From contig JANQJA010000007.1 of NCBI GenBank assembly GCA_028281885.1, positions 62,001 to 126,000 of the forward strand: a DNA stretch of 64,000 nt, written 5' to 3'. Under the pieces are notes generated by a model. It did not search any database. It had not been told where the DNA came from and saw nothing but the letters and a program-made list of their open reading frames with translations. Positions 7,090 to 16,155 of this stretch are shown here, piece by piece (within the stretch, counting starts at the first letter, position 1; every line of letters starts with the position of its first letter). The DNA comes from Pseudomonadales bacterium (GTDB lineage: Bacteria; Pseudomonadota; Gammaproteobacteria; Pseudomonadales; Azotimanducaceae). Position numbers and translations under genes: made by a program.

Positions 7090-7935
7090 TCAGTCGTTGG
7101 CAAGGTCGTCTATCAATCGTCTGAGGTAGCCGATATCGGATTTCAGCGAGTGGGCATCCTTGGCGATCAGGCGTCGGCTGCCGATGGTGCGACCGATCCA
7201 GCCCCAGATCTTGCCTTTCGCCTCTACCCATTTCCGCCGCTGGTTGTGTCGTGCTCCCTCGGCGTCGAACAGCACGCGATGGCCGCTGTGACTGAAGATC
7301 ATCTCTGGTGGCAGATGTGGAACGATATCTTCAAGATTCACCACGCGGAAGTTTGCCCCCTTGATGCCTGCATTGATCGCGGCGGCAAACCTCTTGTCAC
7401 CAACCCGGGGTGCGCCGAAGGTATACAACCCGTCAATGGGTATTGTGGTTTGTCTGCTCGCATCGAGCAGGGTTGCTGCCAGCAGGACCGCAAGTGCACC
7501 GCCAAGACTGTGGCCAGTCAGCCAGATTCGCTGTTGATTGTCCCTGAGTCGTGCGACGCTGTGGCCTAATTCATAGGCGGCTGCCTGGAATGCTTCAAGG
7601 AATCCTTCATGTACGCCGCCGACAAGTGGTCCGGTGGCTTTCCCGGCCTGAATGTTCGCGTTCCAGTCGGCCTTTGATTCGCTGCCACGAAAGGCCGCCA
7701 GAATAATATCGTCGTTCCGGGCAATGACTCCCTGGGTATCGATGTGTCGGCCCCTGGCGACGCTGAAGCTCTCACAATGGTCGAATCCCCAGGTTCGGAA
7801 ATGACGGCTGGCGCCGCCGGGCTTGAGGTAGGCGGCCTGACTGGCCAGCGCCAGACTCAGTGCATCCCGCGGATTGTATTGGTTGGTGGAAAACTCCGGG
7901 TCGAACCGGGAATAGGGAATATCGATCGCGGCCAT
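7090..7935 (-). CDS. Class 3 lipase family protein (alpha/beta hydrolase)
   Basis: A 281-residue enzyme of the fungal-lipase-like family. The nucleophile elbow is 'GHSLGG' (Ser143), the probable acid is Asp203 in 'LEDIVPHLP', and the histidine is probably His219. The 'AFRGSESKADWNANI' and 'GGVHEGFLEAF' blocks are family hallmarks. No signal peptide is visible, so it appears cytosolic or exported by another route. It should hydrolyse triacylglycerol or related esters; the substrate is not deducible. It is convergent with the DUF1993 gene and is followed upstream on the same strand by the histidine phosphatase gene, 38 bases away. Confidence 0.9.
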   Translation of the reverse strand: MAAIDIPYSRFDPEFSTNQYNPRDALSLALASQAAYLKPGGASRHFRTWGFDHCESFSVARGRHIDTQGVIARNDDIILAAFRGSESKADWNANIQAGKATGPLVGGVHEGFLEAFQAAAYELGHSVARLRDNQQRIWLTGHSLGGALAVLLAATLLDASRQTTIPIDGLYTFGAPRVGDKRFAAAINAGIKGANFRVVNLEDIVPHLPPEMIFSHSGHRVLFDAEGARHNQRRKWVEAKGKIWGWIGRTIGSRRLIAKDAHSLKSDIGYLRRLIDDLAND

Positions 7936-7973
7936 GGGTACGGTCCTTGTACTTAGCGAATATAAAGTAGGTG

Positions 7974-8612
7974 TTACGCGGGCTGATGCAGTTGTCTTTG
8001 ATGGACACCCTCGAACGGGCCGTCCTCGCCAACATAGTGTTCTATCTGCCGACTATCGTCTATCAGCTTGACTACCATTACGACATCGTTCGGCTGGCCA
8101 AATGACAGCGTTTCATCTTCGGTCAGTTCCAGCAGCAGGGATATCATCGCTTTGCCAATCATGCCGTGGGAAATAATCGCAATATGATTAGCGTCTTCAG
8201 CCAGGACCTGTTGAATAAATGGCCGGGCACGATTGAACATGTCGGGATAGTTCTCGCAGTTTGGGCCGCGATAATGGAAGCGGTCGGCCTGGTAGGCTTC
8301 CCATTCTTCTTTCCACTTCACGGCCACTTCGGCGTACAGGTGCCCGCTCCAGTCGCCCGTGTTCCACTCCATGATGCGGTCATCAAAAGTGACTGGCAGA
8401 TCAACATGACGAGTGATGATCTCGGCGGTCTGTCGGGTACGATCCAGCGGCGAAGCATACATGCGATCTATCGGAAACCGTGAAAGTAGCCGCCCGCTGA
8501 CTTCTGCCTGTTGTCGTCCAAGGTCACTCAGGTCTGAGTTCCATTGACCCTGCATGCGGCGAATGGCGTTCCACTCGGTCTGGCCATGACGAATGAAGTA
8601 CAGGTGTTTCAT
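7974..8612 (-). CDS. Histidine phosphatase family protein (phosphoglycerate mutase-like)
   Basis: A 212-residue protein with the catalytic 'RHGQTEWN' motif at residues 8-15, the 'SPLDRTRQTAEII' block, and the second catalytic histidine in 'AIISHGMIGK'. This is the branch 1 histidine phosphatase signature, in which the first histidine is transiently phosphorylated. Members include cofactor-dependent phosphoglycerate mutase and many small-molecule phosphatases; the length (about 210) and lack of the longer GpmA insertions favour a phosphatase of GpmB or CobC type. Substrate unknown. It lies between the lipase and the small protein gene on the minus strand and may be co-transcribed with both. 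Confidence 0.9.
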   Translation of the reverse strand: MKHLYFIRHGQTEWNAIRRMQGQWNSDLSDLGRQQAEVSGRLLSRFPIDRMYASPLDRTRQTAEIITRHVDLPVTFDDRIMEWNTGDWSGHLYAEVAVKWKEEWEAYQADRFHYRGPNCENYPDMFNRARPFIQQVLAEDANHIAIISHGMIGKAMISLLLELTEDETLSFGQPNDVVMVVKLIDDSRQIEHYVGEDGPFEGVHQRQLHQPA

Positions 8613-8635
8613 GGTGTCGCTTGAAATGTGACGCG

Positions 8636-8932
8636 CTAGGCTCGGGTACCCTCGAAGCTGGCGTTGCCCATCATGCCCAGTTTTACGTTTCCGCTGATGT
8701 TGTCCCCGTCCACCACTGCGTCGAAATCAAGCTGCATGGGCATGGGTCGGGTCATGTTGACGCTCCAGCGGAGTGTCGTACCGTCAATGGTGCCGCCCTC
8801 GAATTCCTGTTCGCCCTGGGAGCTCGCAATCTTGCCGGACAGACTGTCACCGTCCACCACCAGTGTCAGGACGCCTTCCTGCTTGCCCATCGGTGAATTG
8901 ATCGTGACGTTATAGCTGCCTTCTGCACTCAT
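8636..8932 (-). CDS. Conserved-type small beta-rich protein of unknown function
   Basis: A 98-residue soluble protein starting at ATG 8932, with AAGGAG eight bases before it. The sequence alternates short beta-strands and turns ('GVLTLVVDGDSLSGKI', 'LDFDAVVDGDNISGNVKLG'), suggesting a small beta-barrel or lipocalin-like sheet. The two 'VDGDxxSG' segments look like an internal duplication. There is no signal peptide, cysteine or catalytic motif. Stand-alone proteins of this type are frequent in proteobacteria near oxidoreductases, but I do not recognise a named family. The gene ends 23 bases from the phosphatase start. Confidence 0.7.
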   Translation of the reverse strand: MSAEGSYNVTINSPMGKQEGVLTLVVDGDSLSGKIASSQGEQEFEGGTIDGTTLRWSVNMTRPMPMQLDFDAVVDGDNISGNVKLGMMGNASFEGTRA

Positions 8933-9073
8933 TGTTGATCTCCTTGTCTGGTGTGTCGTCAATTGAGCCCGGGTTACCGTACCACAGGACGATGGCGGAG
9001 TACGATGACTCGCTTTTGACCTGATACAACCTTTACAATCGCTCGCATCGACCGGGTATGGGAATGCCGAGAT

Positions 9074-9310
9074 ATGGATGAAGACTCAATGGAACTTTCA
9101 ACGCTGACAGACCTGCTGGACCGTCTTGATGACGAAGAGATCCGCTATACCCTGGCCAGTATTCGCGAGGGAGCCGTGCTGGTCACTGCTTCTGTCGAAG
9201 GCGAACGCTGGGAGATTGAGTTTCTCTCCAACGGTGAGATTGAGGTCGAGATCTTCCGTAGCAACGGCAATCTTTATGATGAGTCGGCCCTGGACGATCT
9301 GTTCGACTAA
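9074..9310 (+). CDS. Small acidic protein of unknown function
   Basis: A 78-residue very acidic protein. The N-terminal half is helical ('[15 protein letters not shown]') and the C-terminal half has alternating beta-strands ('[29 protein letters not shown]'). It resembles short stand-alone proteins seen in many proteobacteria, without assigned function. The start may be ATG 9074 or the nearby ATG 9089. The stop overlaps the isocitrate dehydrogenase stop by three bases on the opposite strand, so the two genes converge tail to tail without an intergenic terminator. Confidence 0.65.
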   Translation: MDEDSMELSTLTDLLDRLDDEEIRYTLASIREGAVLVTASVEGERWEIEFLSNGEIEVEIFRSNGNLYDESALDDLFD

Positions 9311-11535
9311 TCCTGCACGACGGCAGCAAGCGCATCGTTGAAGGTTTGTGACGGGCGCATGGCGTTGCCGGCCAGAGTCGGATCGGGTTCGTAGTAACCG
9401 CCGATATCGACCGCCGCTCCCTGTGCTGCAAGCAGTTCCTCGTTGATCTTGTTTTCCTTCTCGCGCAGGGTCTCTGCAAACCGGGCGAAACGTGCTTTCA
9501 GGGTTGGGTCATCGTCCTGTTCGGCGACGGCTTCTGCCCAGTACATCGAGAGGTAGAAATGACTGCCTCGATTGTCAATCTCGTTCACCACCCGTGATGG
9601 TGACTTGTTGTTTTCCAGGAACTTGGCGATTCCGGCTGTGAGCGTGTCTGCCAGAATCCTGGCCTGCTTGTTCTCAAAGGATTTGGCGAGGTGTTCCAGC
9701 GATGCGCCCAGCGCCAGGTACTCGCCGAGCGAGTCCCAACGCAGGTGGCCTTCCTGAACAAACTGTTGCACGTGTTTGGGTGCTGAACCGCCGGCACCGG
9801 TTTCGAACAGACCGCCACCATTGATCAGGCGGACAATCGACAGCATCTTGGCGCTGGTGCCCAGCTCCAGGATCGGGAACAGGTCGGTCAGGTAATCTCG
9901 CAGCACATTGCCGGTGACAGAAATAGTGTCTTCACCTTTGCGCATGCGTTCGAGCGAGTGTCTCGCCGCGGCGGCAGGTGCCATCACGGACCAGTCGATG
10001 TCCCCGGGGTTATTTTCAGGCAGGTACTGTTCGATCTTGCGGATGAGCTGGGTGTCATGGGCTCGATTCTCGTCGAGCCAGAAGACGATAGGCATACTTG
10101 AATCCTTGGCGCGGGATACTGCGAGCGCCACCCAGTCGCGAACGGCCTCGTCTTTAACCCGGCACAGGCGCCAGATATCTCCTTCGGCCACGCTGTGTTC
10201 AATCAGCACATCGCCATTGCTGGACAGGACGCTAATAGTGCCGTTGCCGGGCGCTTCAAAGGTGGTGTCGTGAGAACCGTACTCTTCCGCCTTTTGCGCC
10301 ATCAGGCCGACGTTGGGAACCGAGCCCATGGCGGTCGGATCAAAGGCGCCGTGGGCAATACAATGTTTAATGGTCTCGTCGTACACACCGGCGTAGGAGC
10401 GATCGGGAATCACGGCCTTCATATCATGAAGTTCGCCGTCCGGTCCCCACATCTTTCCGGACTCCCGAATCGCCGCTGGCATGGAAGCATCGATAATGAC
10501 ATCGCTCGGCACGTGCAGGTTGGTGATTCCTTTATCAGAGTTGACCATGGCAAGGTCCGGGCCTCGCGCCAGACAGGCATCCAGATCTGCCCTGATCTCA
10601 TCTCGCTGTGCGGCAGGGAGTGATTCGATCTTCTCGTAGGCGTCACCGACGCCGTTACGCGGTGAAACGCCAAGTTGTTCGAAAATGGCAGCGTGTTTGT
10701 CAAACGCTTCCTTGTAGTAGGCCAATACCCCATAGCCAAAGATGATCGGATCTGACACCTTCATCATGGTGGCCTTGAGATGCAGCGAGAATAGGACACC
10801 GTCTTCGGTGGCTACGACTTCTTTCTCAAGAAAATCGCACAGGGCCTGCCTGCTCATAAACGCGGCATCAACGACCTCGCCGGCATCGACGCTGATTCCG
10901 TCAGCGAGGACTTTTTCCCCGCCAGCACCAGAGAATTCGACTTTGAGCGAGTCGGCGGCTGCCAGGGTCACGGACTTTTCGCTGCCGTAGAAATCACCCT
11001 CGGTCATGTGGGCGACATGAGACTTTGAATCGGCCGACCAGGCGCCCATGCGATGGGGGTAACGCTTGGCAAAATCCTTGACCACCCGGGCGGCGCGGCG
11101 ATCAGAATTACCTTCCCGCAGCACAGGATTGACCGCGCTGCCCTTGACGCGATCGTACCGCGCCTTGATCTCGCGTTCTTCTTCGCTGCCGGGTTCTTCG
11201 GGATAGTCCGGCAGGTCATAGCCTTTGGCCTGGAGTTCCCGGATCGTTTCGTGCATCTGTGGCATTGACGCGCTGATATTAGGGAGCTTGATGATGTTGG
11301 CTTCAGGTTTCTGCGTCAGCGCCCCCAATTCAGCAAGGTCGTCGTTGATCCGTTGATCTTCCGTGAGTCGTTCTGGAAAGCTTGCGATCACTCGGCCCGC
11401 CAGTGAAATGTCCCGGGTCTCGACCTCAACACCAGCGGCATCGCTGAAAGCCTTGATGATCGGCAGAAAGGCGAAGGTCGCCAGACGGGGCGCTTCGTCA
11501 GTCTCGGTGTAAATGATCTTCGGTGTATCTGTCAT
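9307..11535 (-). CDS. icd: Isocitrate dehydrogenase (NADP+), monomeric type
   Basis: A 742-residue enzyme that oxidatively decarboxylates isocitrate to 2-oxoglutarate with NADP+ in the TCA cycle. The length and the blocks '[21 protein letters not shown]', '[18 protein letters not shown]', '[17 protein letters not shown]' and '[21 protein letters not shown]' identify the monomeric family, which is unrelated in length to the dimeric 416-residue E. coli Icd. The frame is open further upstream, but ATG 11535 gives the expected 'MTDTPKIIY' start. This form is common in gammaproteobacteria of marine and cold habitats, alone or beside the dimeric enzyme. It faces away from the catabolic gene cluster, which starts 176 bases to the right. 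Confidence 0.97.
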   Translation of the reverse strand: MTDTPKIIYTETDEAPRLATFAFLPIIKAFSDAAGVEVETRDISLAGRVIASFPERLTEDQRINDDLAELGALTQKPEANIIKLPNISASMPQMHETIRELQAKGYDLPDYPEEPGSEEEREIKARYDRVKGSAVNPVLREGNSDRRAARVVKDFAKRYPHRMGAWSADSKSHVAHMTEGDFYGSEKSVTLAAADSLKVEFSGAGGEKVLADGISVDAGEVVDAAFMSRQALCDFLEKEVVATEDGVLFSLHLKATMMKVSDPIIFGYGVLAYYKEAFDKHAAIFEQLGVSPRNGVGDAYEKIESLPAAQRDEIRADLDACLARGPDLAMVNSDKGITNLHVPSDVIIDASMPAAIRESGKMWGPDGELHDMKAVIPDRSYAGVYDETIKHCIAHGAFDPTAMGSVPNVGLMAQKAEEYGSHDTTFEAPGNGTISVLSSNGDVLIEHSVAEGDIWRLCRVKDEAVRDWVALAVSRAKDSSMPIVFWLDENRAHDTQLIRKIEQYLPENNPGDIDWSVMAPAAAARHSLERMRKGEDTISVTGNVLRDYLTDLFPILELGTSAKMLSIVRLINGGGLFETGAGGSAPKHVQQFVQEGHLRWDSLGEYLALGASLEHLAKSFENKQARILADTLTAGIAKFLENNKSPSRVVNEIDNRGSHFYLSMYWAEAVAEQDDDPTLKARFARFAETLREKENKINEELLAAQGAAVDIGGYYEPDPTLAGNAMRPSQTFNDALAAVVQD

Positions 11536-11661
11536 GGAACCTTGTCTCGGGACACGCAAAAAATTTGGAGGCCAAAGCGTAAGCGTTGGCGGCGGCAGGG
11601 GCAAGGCAATCTGGGCATTGGGGCCAGAATCCCCTGTTTAAGCGTGGAAATGGTAACGGTT

Positions 11662-11675
11662 GCCCGGCGCCGGGC
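11662..11675. promoter_or_regulatory. Perfect 14-bp palindrome before the catabolic cluster
   Basis: GCCCGGCGCCGGGC is fully self-complementary and lies 36 bases before the first start of the catabolic gene run, between the divergent icd and hydrolase genes. It may be an operator or simply a GC-rich hairpin. No regulator gene adjoins it, so the assignment is tentative. Confidence 0.3.
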
Positions 11676-11710
11676 TTGTCGCTAGGGTTTGCGTTCCAGA
11701 ACTCTGAGTG

Positions 11711-12967
11711 ATGATGATGGAACTACCCAGCAGCGAAGAATGGGCCAGGCGGTGTGCCGCGGATGGCGAGTTTCTGATCGCGGCCCGGTATTGGCGCGGT
11801 GGCATCCGTCTCAGGGTAGACGATGACTTGTTGCTGACGTTGTCGGTAGCCGCTGGCGAGGTTGACGGCAGCGATCCGCGCGATGATGGGGTGCTGGAGT
11901 TTGAAGGGACACGCGACGCCTGGGGAAAATTGCTGTTGGCAACGCCGCCGCCCATGTACACCGATGTGGTGGCTGCCCTGGTCCGGGGTAGCGACATCGG
12001 TCGGCATGGTCCCCGACTGCTCCACGCGCAGTATTACGGTGCCGCGATGCGAGCGATCGAATTGTTGCGTCCGGCGTCGGCCGATCAGGGCAGCCGAATG
12101 CCCCCGCCGACTCAGGCACTGGAAGATGTGATGGGTCGATACATCAATCTCGAACTGGGTGGTGACCGCTACCGTGTCTATTTTGAGGAAGCGGGGCAGG
12201 GGATTCCTTTGTTGCTTCAGCACACGGCGGGCGCCCACGGCAGCCAGTGGCGACATCTGTTGGTCTCGTCAGAAATCACCGAACACTTTCGCCTGATCGC
12301 CTATGACCTGCCGTTTCATGGCAAGTCCATGCCGCCAGAGGGCCGCGAATGGTGGCGAGAGCCCTACGAACTGACCGGCGACTTTGTTCGTCGCGTTCCC
12401 GTTGCCCTTGCCAATGCCCTGGGCCTGGATCGTCCGGTTTTCATGGGCTGTTCGGTGGGTGGACTCCTGGCGCTGGACTTGGCCCTCCATTATCCGGATG
12501 AGTTTCGGGCCGTGATTTCATTGGAGGGTGCATTACATATCGGCGGGGAGCCGGAGAGTTCCTATGAATTCTTCCATCCCCAGGTCAGTAATGAATATAA
12601 GGCGCGACTGATGGAGGGTCTGATGTCACCCACATCCCCTCGCGCCTATCTCAAGGAAACCAGCTTCGTTTATTCCTCGGGCTGGCCGGCCGCGTTCCAG
12701 GGAGACCTGTTTTACTATCGACAGGATTTCGATCTGCGTAAAGATGCGCGCCGTATTGATACTTCAAAGGTAGGCGTCCACATATTGTCGGGTGAATACG
12801 ACCACAGTGCCACGGTGGCGATGGGGAGAGCGGCTCATGAAGCGATTCCCGGTTCGACCTGGCAGGAGATGAAGGGTGTGGGGCATTTCCCCATGTCAGA
12901 GAATCCGGTGGCATTCATGGCCTATCTCAAACCCGAATTGGACAGTATTCGACTAAACGGAAGGTAA
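11711..12967 (+). CDS. Alpha/beta hydrolase with N-terminal SCP2-like domain
   Basis: A 418-residue protein with two parts. Residues 1-110 ('EFLIAARYWRGGIRLRVDDD', 'LEFEGTRDAWGKLLLATPP') have the strand-and-helix layout of a sterol-carrier SCP2-like domain. Residues about 145-415 form an alpha/beta hydrolase with an oxyanion 'HTAGAHGSQW' region, the nucleophile elbow 'GCSVGG' (Ser248), a likely acid in 'SGEYDHSA' and a histidine in 'GVGHFPMSENP'. Expected reaction is hydrolysis of an ester or carbon-carbon bond of a hydrophobic substrate. Three consecutive ATGs (11711, 11714, 11717) leave the start uncertain. It is first in a run of eight catabolic genes, with the next gene only eight bases away. 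The SCP2-like assignment is by layout, not by search. Confidence 0.8.
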   Translation: MMMELPSSEEWARRCAADGEFLIAARYWRGGIRLRVDDDLLLTLSVAAGEVDGSDPRDDGVLEFEGTRDAWGKLLLATPPPMYTDVVAALVRGSDIGRHGPRLLHAQYYGAAMRAIELLRPASADQGSRMPPPTQALEDVMGRYINLELGGDRYRVYFEEAGQGIPLLLQHTAGAHGSQWRHLLVSSEITEHFRLIAYDLPFHGKSMPPEGREWWREPYELTGDFVRRVPVALANALGLDRPVFMGCSVGGLLALDLALHYPDEFRAVISLEGALHIGGEPESSYEFFHPQVSNEYKARLMEGLMSPTSPRAYLKETSFVYSSGWPAAFQGDLFYYRQDFDLRKDARRIDTSKVGVHILSGEYDHSATVAMGRAAHEAIPGSTWQEMKGVGHFPMSENPVAFMAYLKPELDSIRLNGR

Positions 12968-12975
12968 CTGTAGTT

Positions 12976-13854
12976 ATGGAAATATCGGGCAAGGTGGTCG
13001 CCATTACCGGGGCCGGCAACGGCATCGGTCGGGCTGTCGCCATCGCGATGGCGCAGCAGGGCGCGGACGTCGCGATTGGGGATCTTGAACTGGATGCGGC
13101 AAAGCAGGTCGCCGGTGAGGTTGAAGCCCTGGGCAGGAAGGCGTTGGCGTTCCAGCTGGATGTGGTGGACGAATCCTCGATGCAGGCGTTCTTTGACGCG
13201 ACGCTCGAACAACTGGGTCCCGTGGATATCCTGATGAGCAATGCAGGTGTCAGCCAGCCGCGGCGATCCCTCTATAAGACGTCAAGAGCTGACTATGAAT
13301 GGATATTCGGGGTCAACGTGGGTGGTATCCTGAATGCTTTGCGCGTATTTGTACCCCATATGGTTGAGTCGGGACGCCAGTGCTGGCTGATCAATACCGG
13401 CTCTGAACACAGTCTCGGTCTGCCGCACACCCATTCCGGACTGTACACGGCATCGAAACACGCCGTCCTGGGTATGTCGGACGCACTTCGCAACGAGCTG
13501 CCTGACCATGTCGGCGTCAGCGTATTGTGCCCCGGCATCGTTGAGACATCACTGTGGCGCTCATCGGAAAGGCGCGCGGAACAGTTTGGCGGCAGCACAG
13601 AATCGAATCCGGCTGGTTCGGCTGTCATGGCGGAGGGAATGCCTGCTGAAGAAGTGGCCCAACGATTAATTCAAGGGGTCAGGGATGAACACTTTATTAT
13701 TCCGACCCATGCCCATGTCGAGCGTGATGCGCGCAAACGCTGGGAGATGATTGAGGCAGCCTTTTCCACCCAGGCACCTCACTATGAAGGAGATGAAAAG
13801 TACGACGTCAATACAATTGTGAACCGGTTTATGGCGTCGCAGGCGAATCGTTAA
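12976..13854 (+). CDS. Short-chain dehydrogenase/reductase (SDR)
   Basis: A 292-residue classical SDR. The cofactor motif 'TGAGNGIG' is at residues 11-18, 'DVVDESS' follows strand 4, 'NAG' is at about 91, the catalytic serine is in 'INTGSEHS' and the catalytic pair is 'YTASKHA'. The acidic residue after strand 2 ('GDLELD') favours NAD(H). The C-terminal extension after residue 200 is longer than the minimum for the family and may shape a large substrate pocket. Likely oxidises or reduces an alcohol/ketone of the pathway substrate. It lies eight bases after the hydrolase gene and 33 before the aldehyde dehydrogenase gene. Confidence 0.92.
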   Translation: MEISGKVVAITGAGNGIGRAVAIAMAQQGADVAIGDLELDAAKQVAGEVEALGRKALAFQLDVVDESSMQAFFDATLEQLGPVDILMSNAGVSQPRRSLYKTSRADYEWIFGVNVGGILNALRVFVPHMVESGRQCWLINTGSEHSLGLPHTHSGLYTASKHAVLGMSDALRNELPDHVGVSVLCPGIVETSLWRSSERRAEQFGGSTESNPAGSAVMAEGMPAEEVAQRLIQGVRDEHFIIPTHAHVERDARKRWEMIEAAFSTQAPHYEGDEKYDVNTIVNRFMASQANR

Positions 13855-13887
13855 TTTGAAAAAGACTTCTGGACAGGAGAGTAACTC

Positions 13888-15303
13888 ATGAGCAAATACA
13901 AATTATTGATCAACGGCGAACTGGTCGCCGGTGACAAGGCCATGGATGTGGTCAATCCGGCAACAGAAGAGGTACTCACTGAGTGTCCCTGGGCGTCCGA
14001 GGATCAACTGAATCAGGCAGTGGCGGCGGCCAAGGCCGCATTTCCAGCCTGGAGCGCCACCTCGATTGATGAGCGCAAAAAGGTCGTCGGTGCCATCGCG
14101 GATACCATTGAAGCCAACGCCCAGGAAATCGCGCAGTTGCTGGTGCAGGAACAGGGCAAGCCACTGCAGGAGGCCATTGGCGAGACTTATGGCACCGTTG
14201 CCTTCTTCCGCTACTTCATGTCCCTGGACCTGCCGGTCAAGGTGATCGAGGACAGCGAGCGCCGGCGCGTAGAGGCTCATCACAAGCCGCTGGGTGTGAT
14301 CGGTGCGATTGTGCCGTGGAATTTCCCCTTGATCCTGATGTCGTTCAAGATTCCGCCGGCGCTGATCGCGGGCAATACCATCGTCCTCAAACCTGCCCCG
14401 ACGACGCCGCTGACCTCACTTCGCATCGCTGAACTGGTCAAGGATGTTGTGCCTGCGGGTGTGCTGAACGTCATTACCGACAAGAACGATCTTGGGGCAC
14501 CAATGACCGCCCATCCCGATGTGCGCAAGATTTCCTTCACGGGCTCGACGGCCACCGGCGCGAAAGTGATGGCGGGGGCCGCCGGCCTGCTGAAGCGGAT
14601 CACGCTTGAGCTGGGTGGAAATGATGCGGGCATCGTGCTCGATGATGTTGATCCCAAGAAGGTGGCACCACAGCTGTATGACAGTGCCTTCCGGAACAGT
14701 GGCCAGATCTGCATTGCCATGAAACGCCTCTACGTTCACGAAAAGGTCTACGACGAGATCTGTGAGGAACTCTCCCGAATTGCCGACGAGGCGATTATCG
14801 GCGACGGGCTGGAACAGGGGACCACCATGGGGCCGCTGCAAAACAAGATGCAGTTCGACAAGGTGAAGGAACTGATCGAAGAAGCGCGGGACAAGGGCAA
14901 GGTGATTGCTGGTGGAGAAGTACCCGACCAGAAGGGTTACTTCATTCGTCCAACCGTTGTCCGTGATATCGGCGATGATGCCCGATTGGTGAAGGAGGAA
15001 CAGTTTGGGCCGGTACTCCCGGTACTCAGCTTCTCCGATGAAGACGACGCCGTGACCCGCGCCAACGATTCACCCTGGGGCCTCGGCGGTTCAGTCTGGG
15101 CCAGTGATCTTGACCGCGCCCATTCGGTCGCGGACAAGATGGATGCGGGAACGATCTGGATTAACCAGCACGCAGCGCTGGACCCCAGCCTGCCTTTTGG
15201 CGGGTCCAAGAGTTCCGGGCTGGGTACGGAACTGGGCCAGGAAGGCCTTGAAGAGTTCACCCAGCTCAAGGTCATCAACATGAAGAAGGAAACCGCAGCC
15301 TGA
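13888..15303 (+). CDS. NAD(P)-dependent aldehyde dehydrogenase
   Basis: A 471-residue enzyme with full-length family features: 'VVPWNFPL' in the cofactor domain, 'SFTGSTATGAKVM', the general base in 'LELGGNDAG' (about Glu241), the catalytic cysteine in 'SGQICIAMKR' (Cys275) and 'EEQFGPVLPV'. It oxidises an aldehyde to the acid, the step between an alcohol and a CoA thioester. The ribosome site AGGAG precedes the ATG closely. Substrate class cannot be named from motifs; the length and 'NDAG' variant place it near aliphatic or succinate-semialdehyde-like members. It is part of the co-directional catabolic run, ten bases before the enoyl-CoA hydratase gene. Confidence 0.94.
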   Translation: MSKYKLLINGELVAGDKAMDVVNPATEEVLTECPWASEDQLNQAVAAAKAAFPAWSATSIDERKKVVGAIADTIEANAQEIAQLLVQEQGKPLQEAIGETYGTVAFFRYFMSLDLPVKVIEDSERRRVEAHHKPLGVIGAIVPWNFPLILMSFKIPPALIAGNTIVLKPAPTTPLTSLRIAELVKDVVPAGVLNVITDKNDLGAPMTAHPDVRKISFTGSTATGAKVMAGAAGLLKRITLELGGNDAGIVLDDVDPKKVAPQLYDSAFRNSGQICIAMKRLYVHEKVYDEICEELSRIADEAIIGDGLEQGTTMGPLQNKMQFDKVKELIEEARDKGKVIAGGEVPDQKGYFIRPTVVRDIGDDARLVKEEQFGPVLPVLSFSDEDDAVTRANDSPWGLGGSVWASDLDRAHSVADKMDAGTIWINQHAALDPSLPFGGSKSSGLGTELGQEGLEEFTQLKVINMKKETAA

Positions 15304-15313
15304 GGAGCCGACT

Positions 15314-16048
15314 ATGGCATTTGTCGAGTTCGAGAACAGAGATGGCATCGGCGTCCTTTCGTTAAACCGGCCCGATGCGCTCAATGCGTTGAGTCCCGCT
15401 CTGTTCCTTGAGTTGCGAGAGCATATTGACCGCATTGCGGAAGATACCGAGAACGTCGGCTGTGTCGTGCTGCGCGGCAACGGCCGGTCCTTTTCGGCAG
15501 GCAATGACTTAAAGGCCATCCAGGCGGGAGAGGTTGCCCCGCCCGGATTCCAGGCAGCGACCCTCGACGCGATCGAAGCCATGCCGCAGCCGGTGATTGC
15601 AGTGGTGAAGGGACATTGTTACACCGGTGCGCTGGAGCTGGTGCTGGCCTGCGATCTGCTGATCTGCGGGGAAAGCGCCAGGATCTGCGATACCCATGGC
15701 AAGTGGGGACTGGTGCCGACCTGGGGCATGCCGCAACGGCTGCCGCGGAGGATTGGCGCGATCAGGGCCAAGGAGATCATGTTCACAGGACGTATCGTGG
15801 GTGCCGAGGAGGCGGTCGGGATCGGTCTTGCCAATCAGATGGTCGCCGATGACGAACTCGATGAGACGGCGATGGGCCTGGCGCGACAGTGCCTGGAAAA
15901 CTCCTGGCATACCCTGCGTTCCGAGAAATTCATGATCCGCGAAGGGATGCAACACGGTCTGGATGAGGGCCTGGCGTGGGAGCGGGCCAACAATCCCGGC
16001 CACGCGCCGGACTCCCAGGACCGCATCGCCGGTTTTTCCAAGAAGTAG
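15314..16048 (+). CDS. Enoyl-CoA hydratase/isomerase family protein
   Basis: A 244-residue crotonase-fold protein. The two oxyanion-hole segments are visible as 'GRSFSAGNDLKAI' and 'KGHCYTGALELVLACD'. The usual catalytic glutamates are not both obvious: a glutamate occurs in 'GALELVLA', while the position in 'WGLVPTWGMPQRL' is occupied by a hydrophobic segment, so the chemistry could be isomerisation, hydration or a carbon-carbon cleavage variant. The protein is slightly shorter than typical hydratases (about 260). AGGAG lies just before the ATG and the gene follows the aldehyde dehydrogenase by ten bases. It points to beta-oxidation-like processing of a CoA ester. Confidence 0.9.
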   Translation: MAFVEFENRDGIGVLSLNRPDALNALSPALFLELREHIDRIAEDTENVGCVVLRGNGRSFSAGNDLKAIQAGEVAPPGFQAATLDAIEAMPQPVIAVVKGHCYTGALELVLACDLLICGESARICDTHGKWGLVPTWGMPQRLPRRIGAIRAKEIMFTGRIVGAEEAVGIGLANQMVADDELDETAMGLARQCLENSWHTLRSEKFMIREGMQHGLDEGLAWERANNPGHAPDSQDRIAGFSKK

Positions 16049-16155
16049 GTTTCAGCAAGCAGGCTGGTAATGCGTAATCGGCATGGGTAGAGTCTGGCGT
16101 GTTAGTTATTTGACGATTAGCAAGGTAAACGTTTCGCTACCTACAGGTCTCGCAC

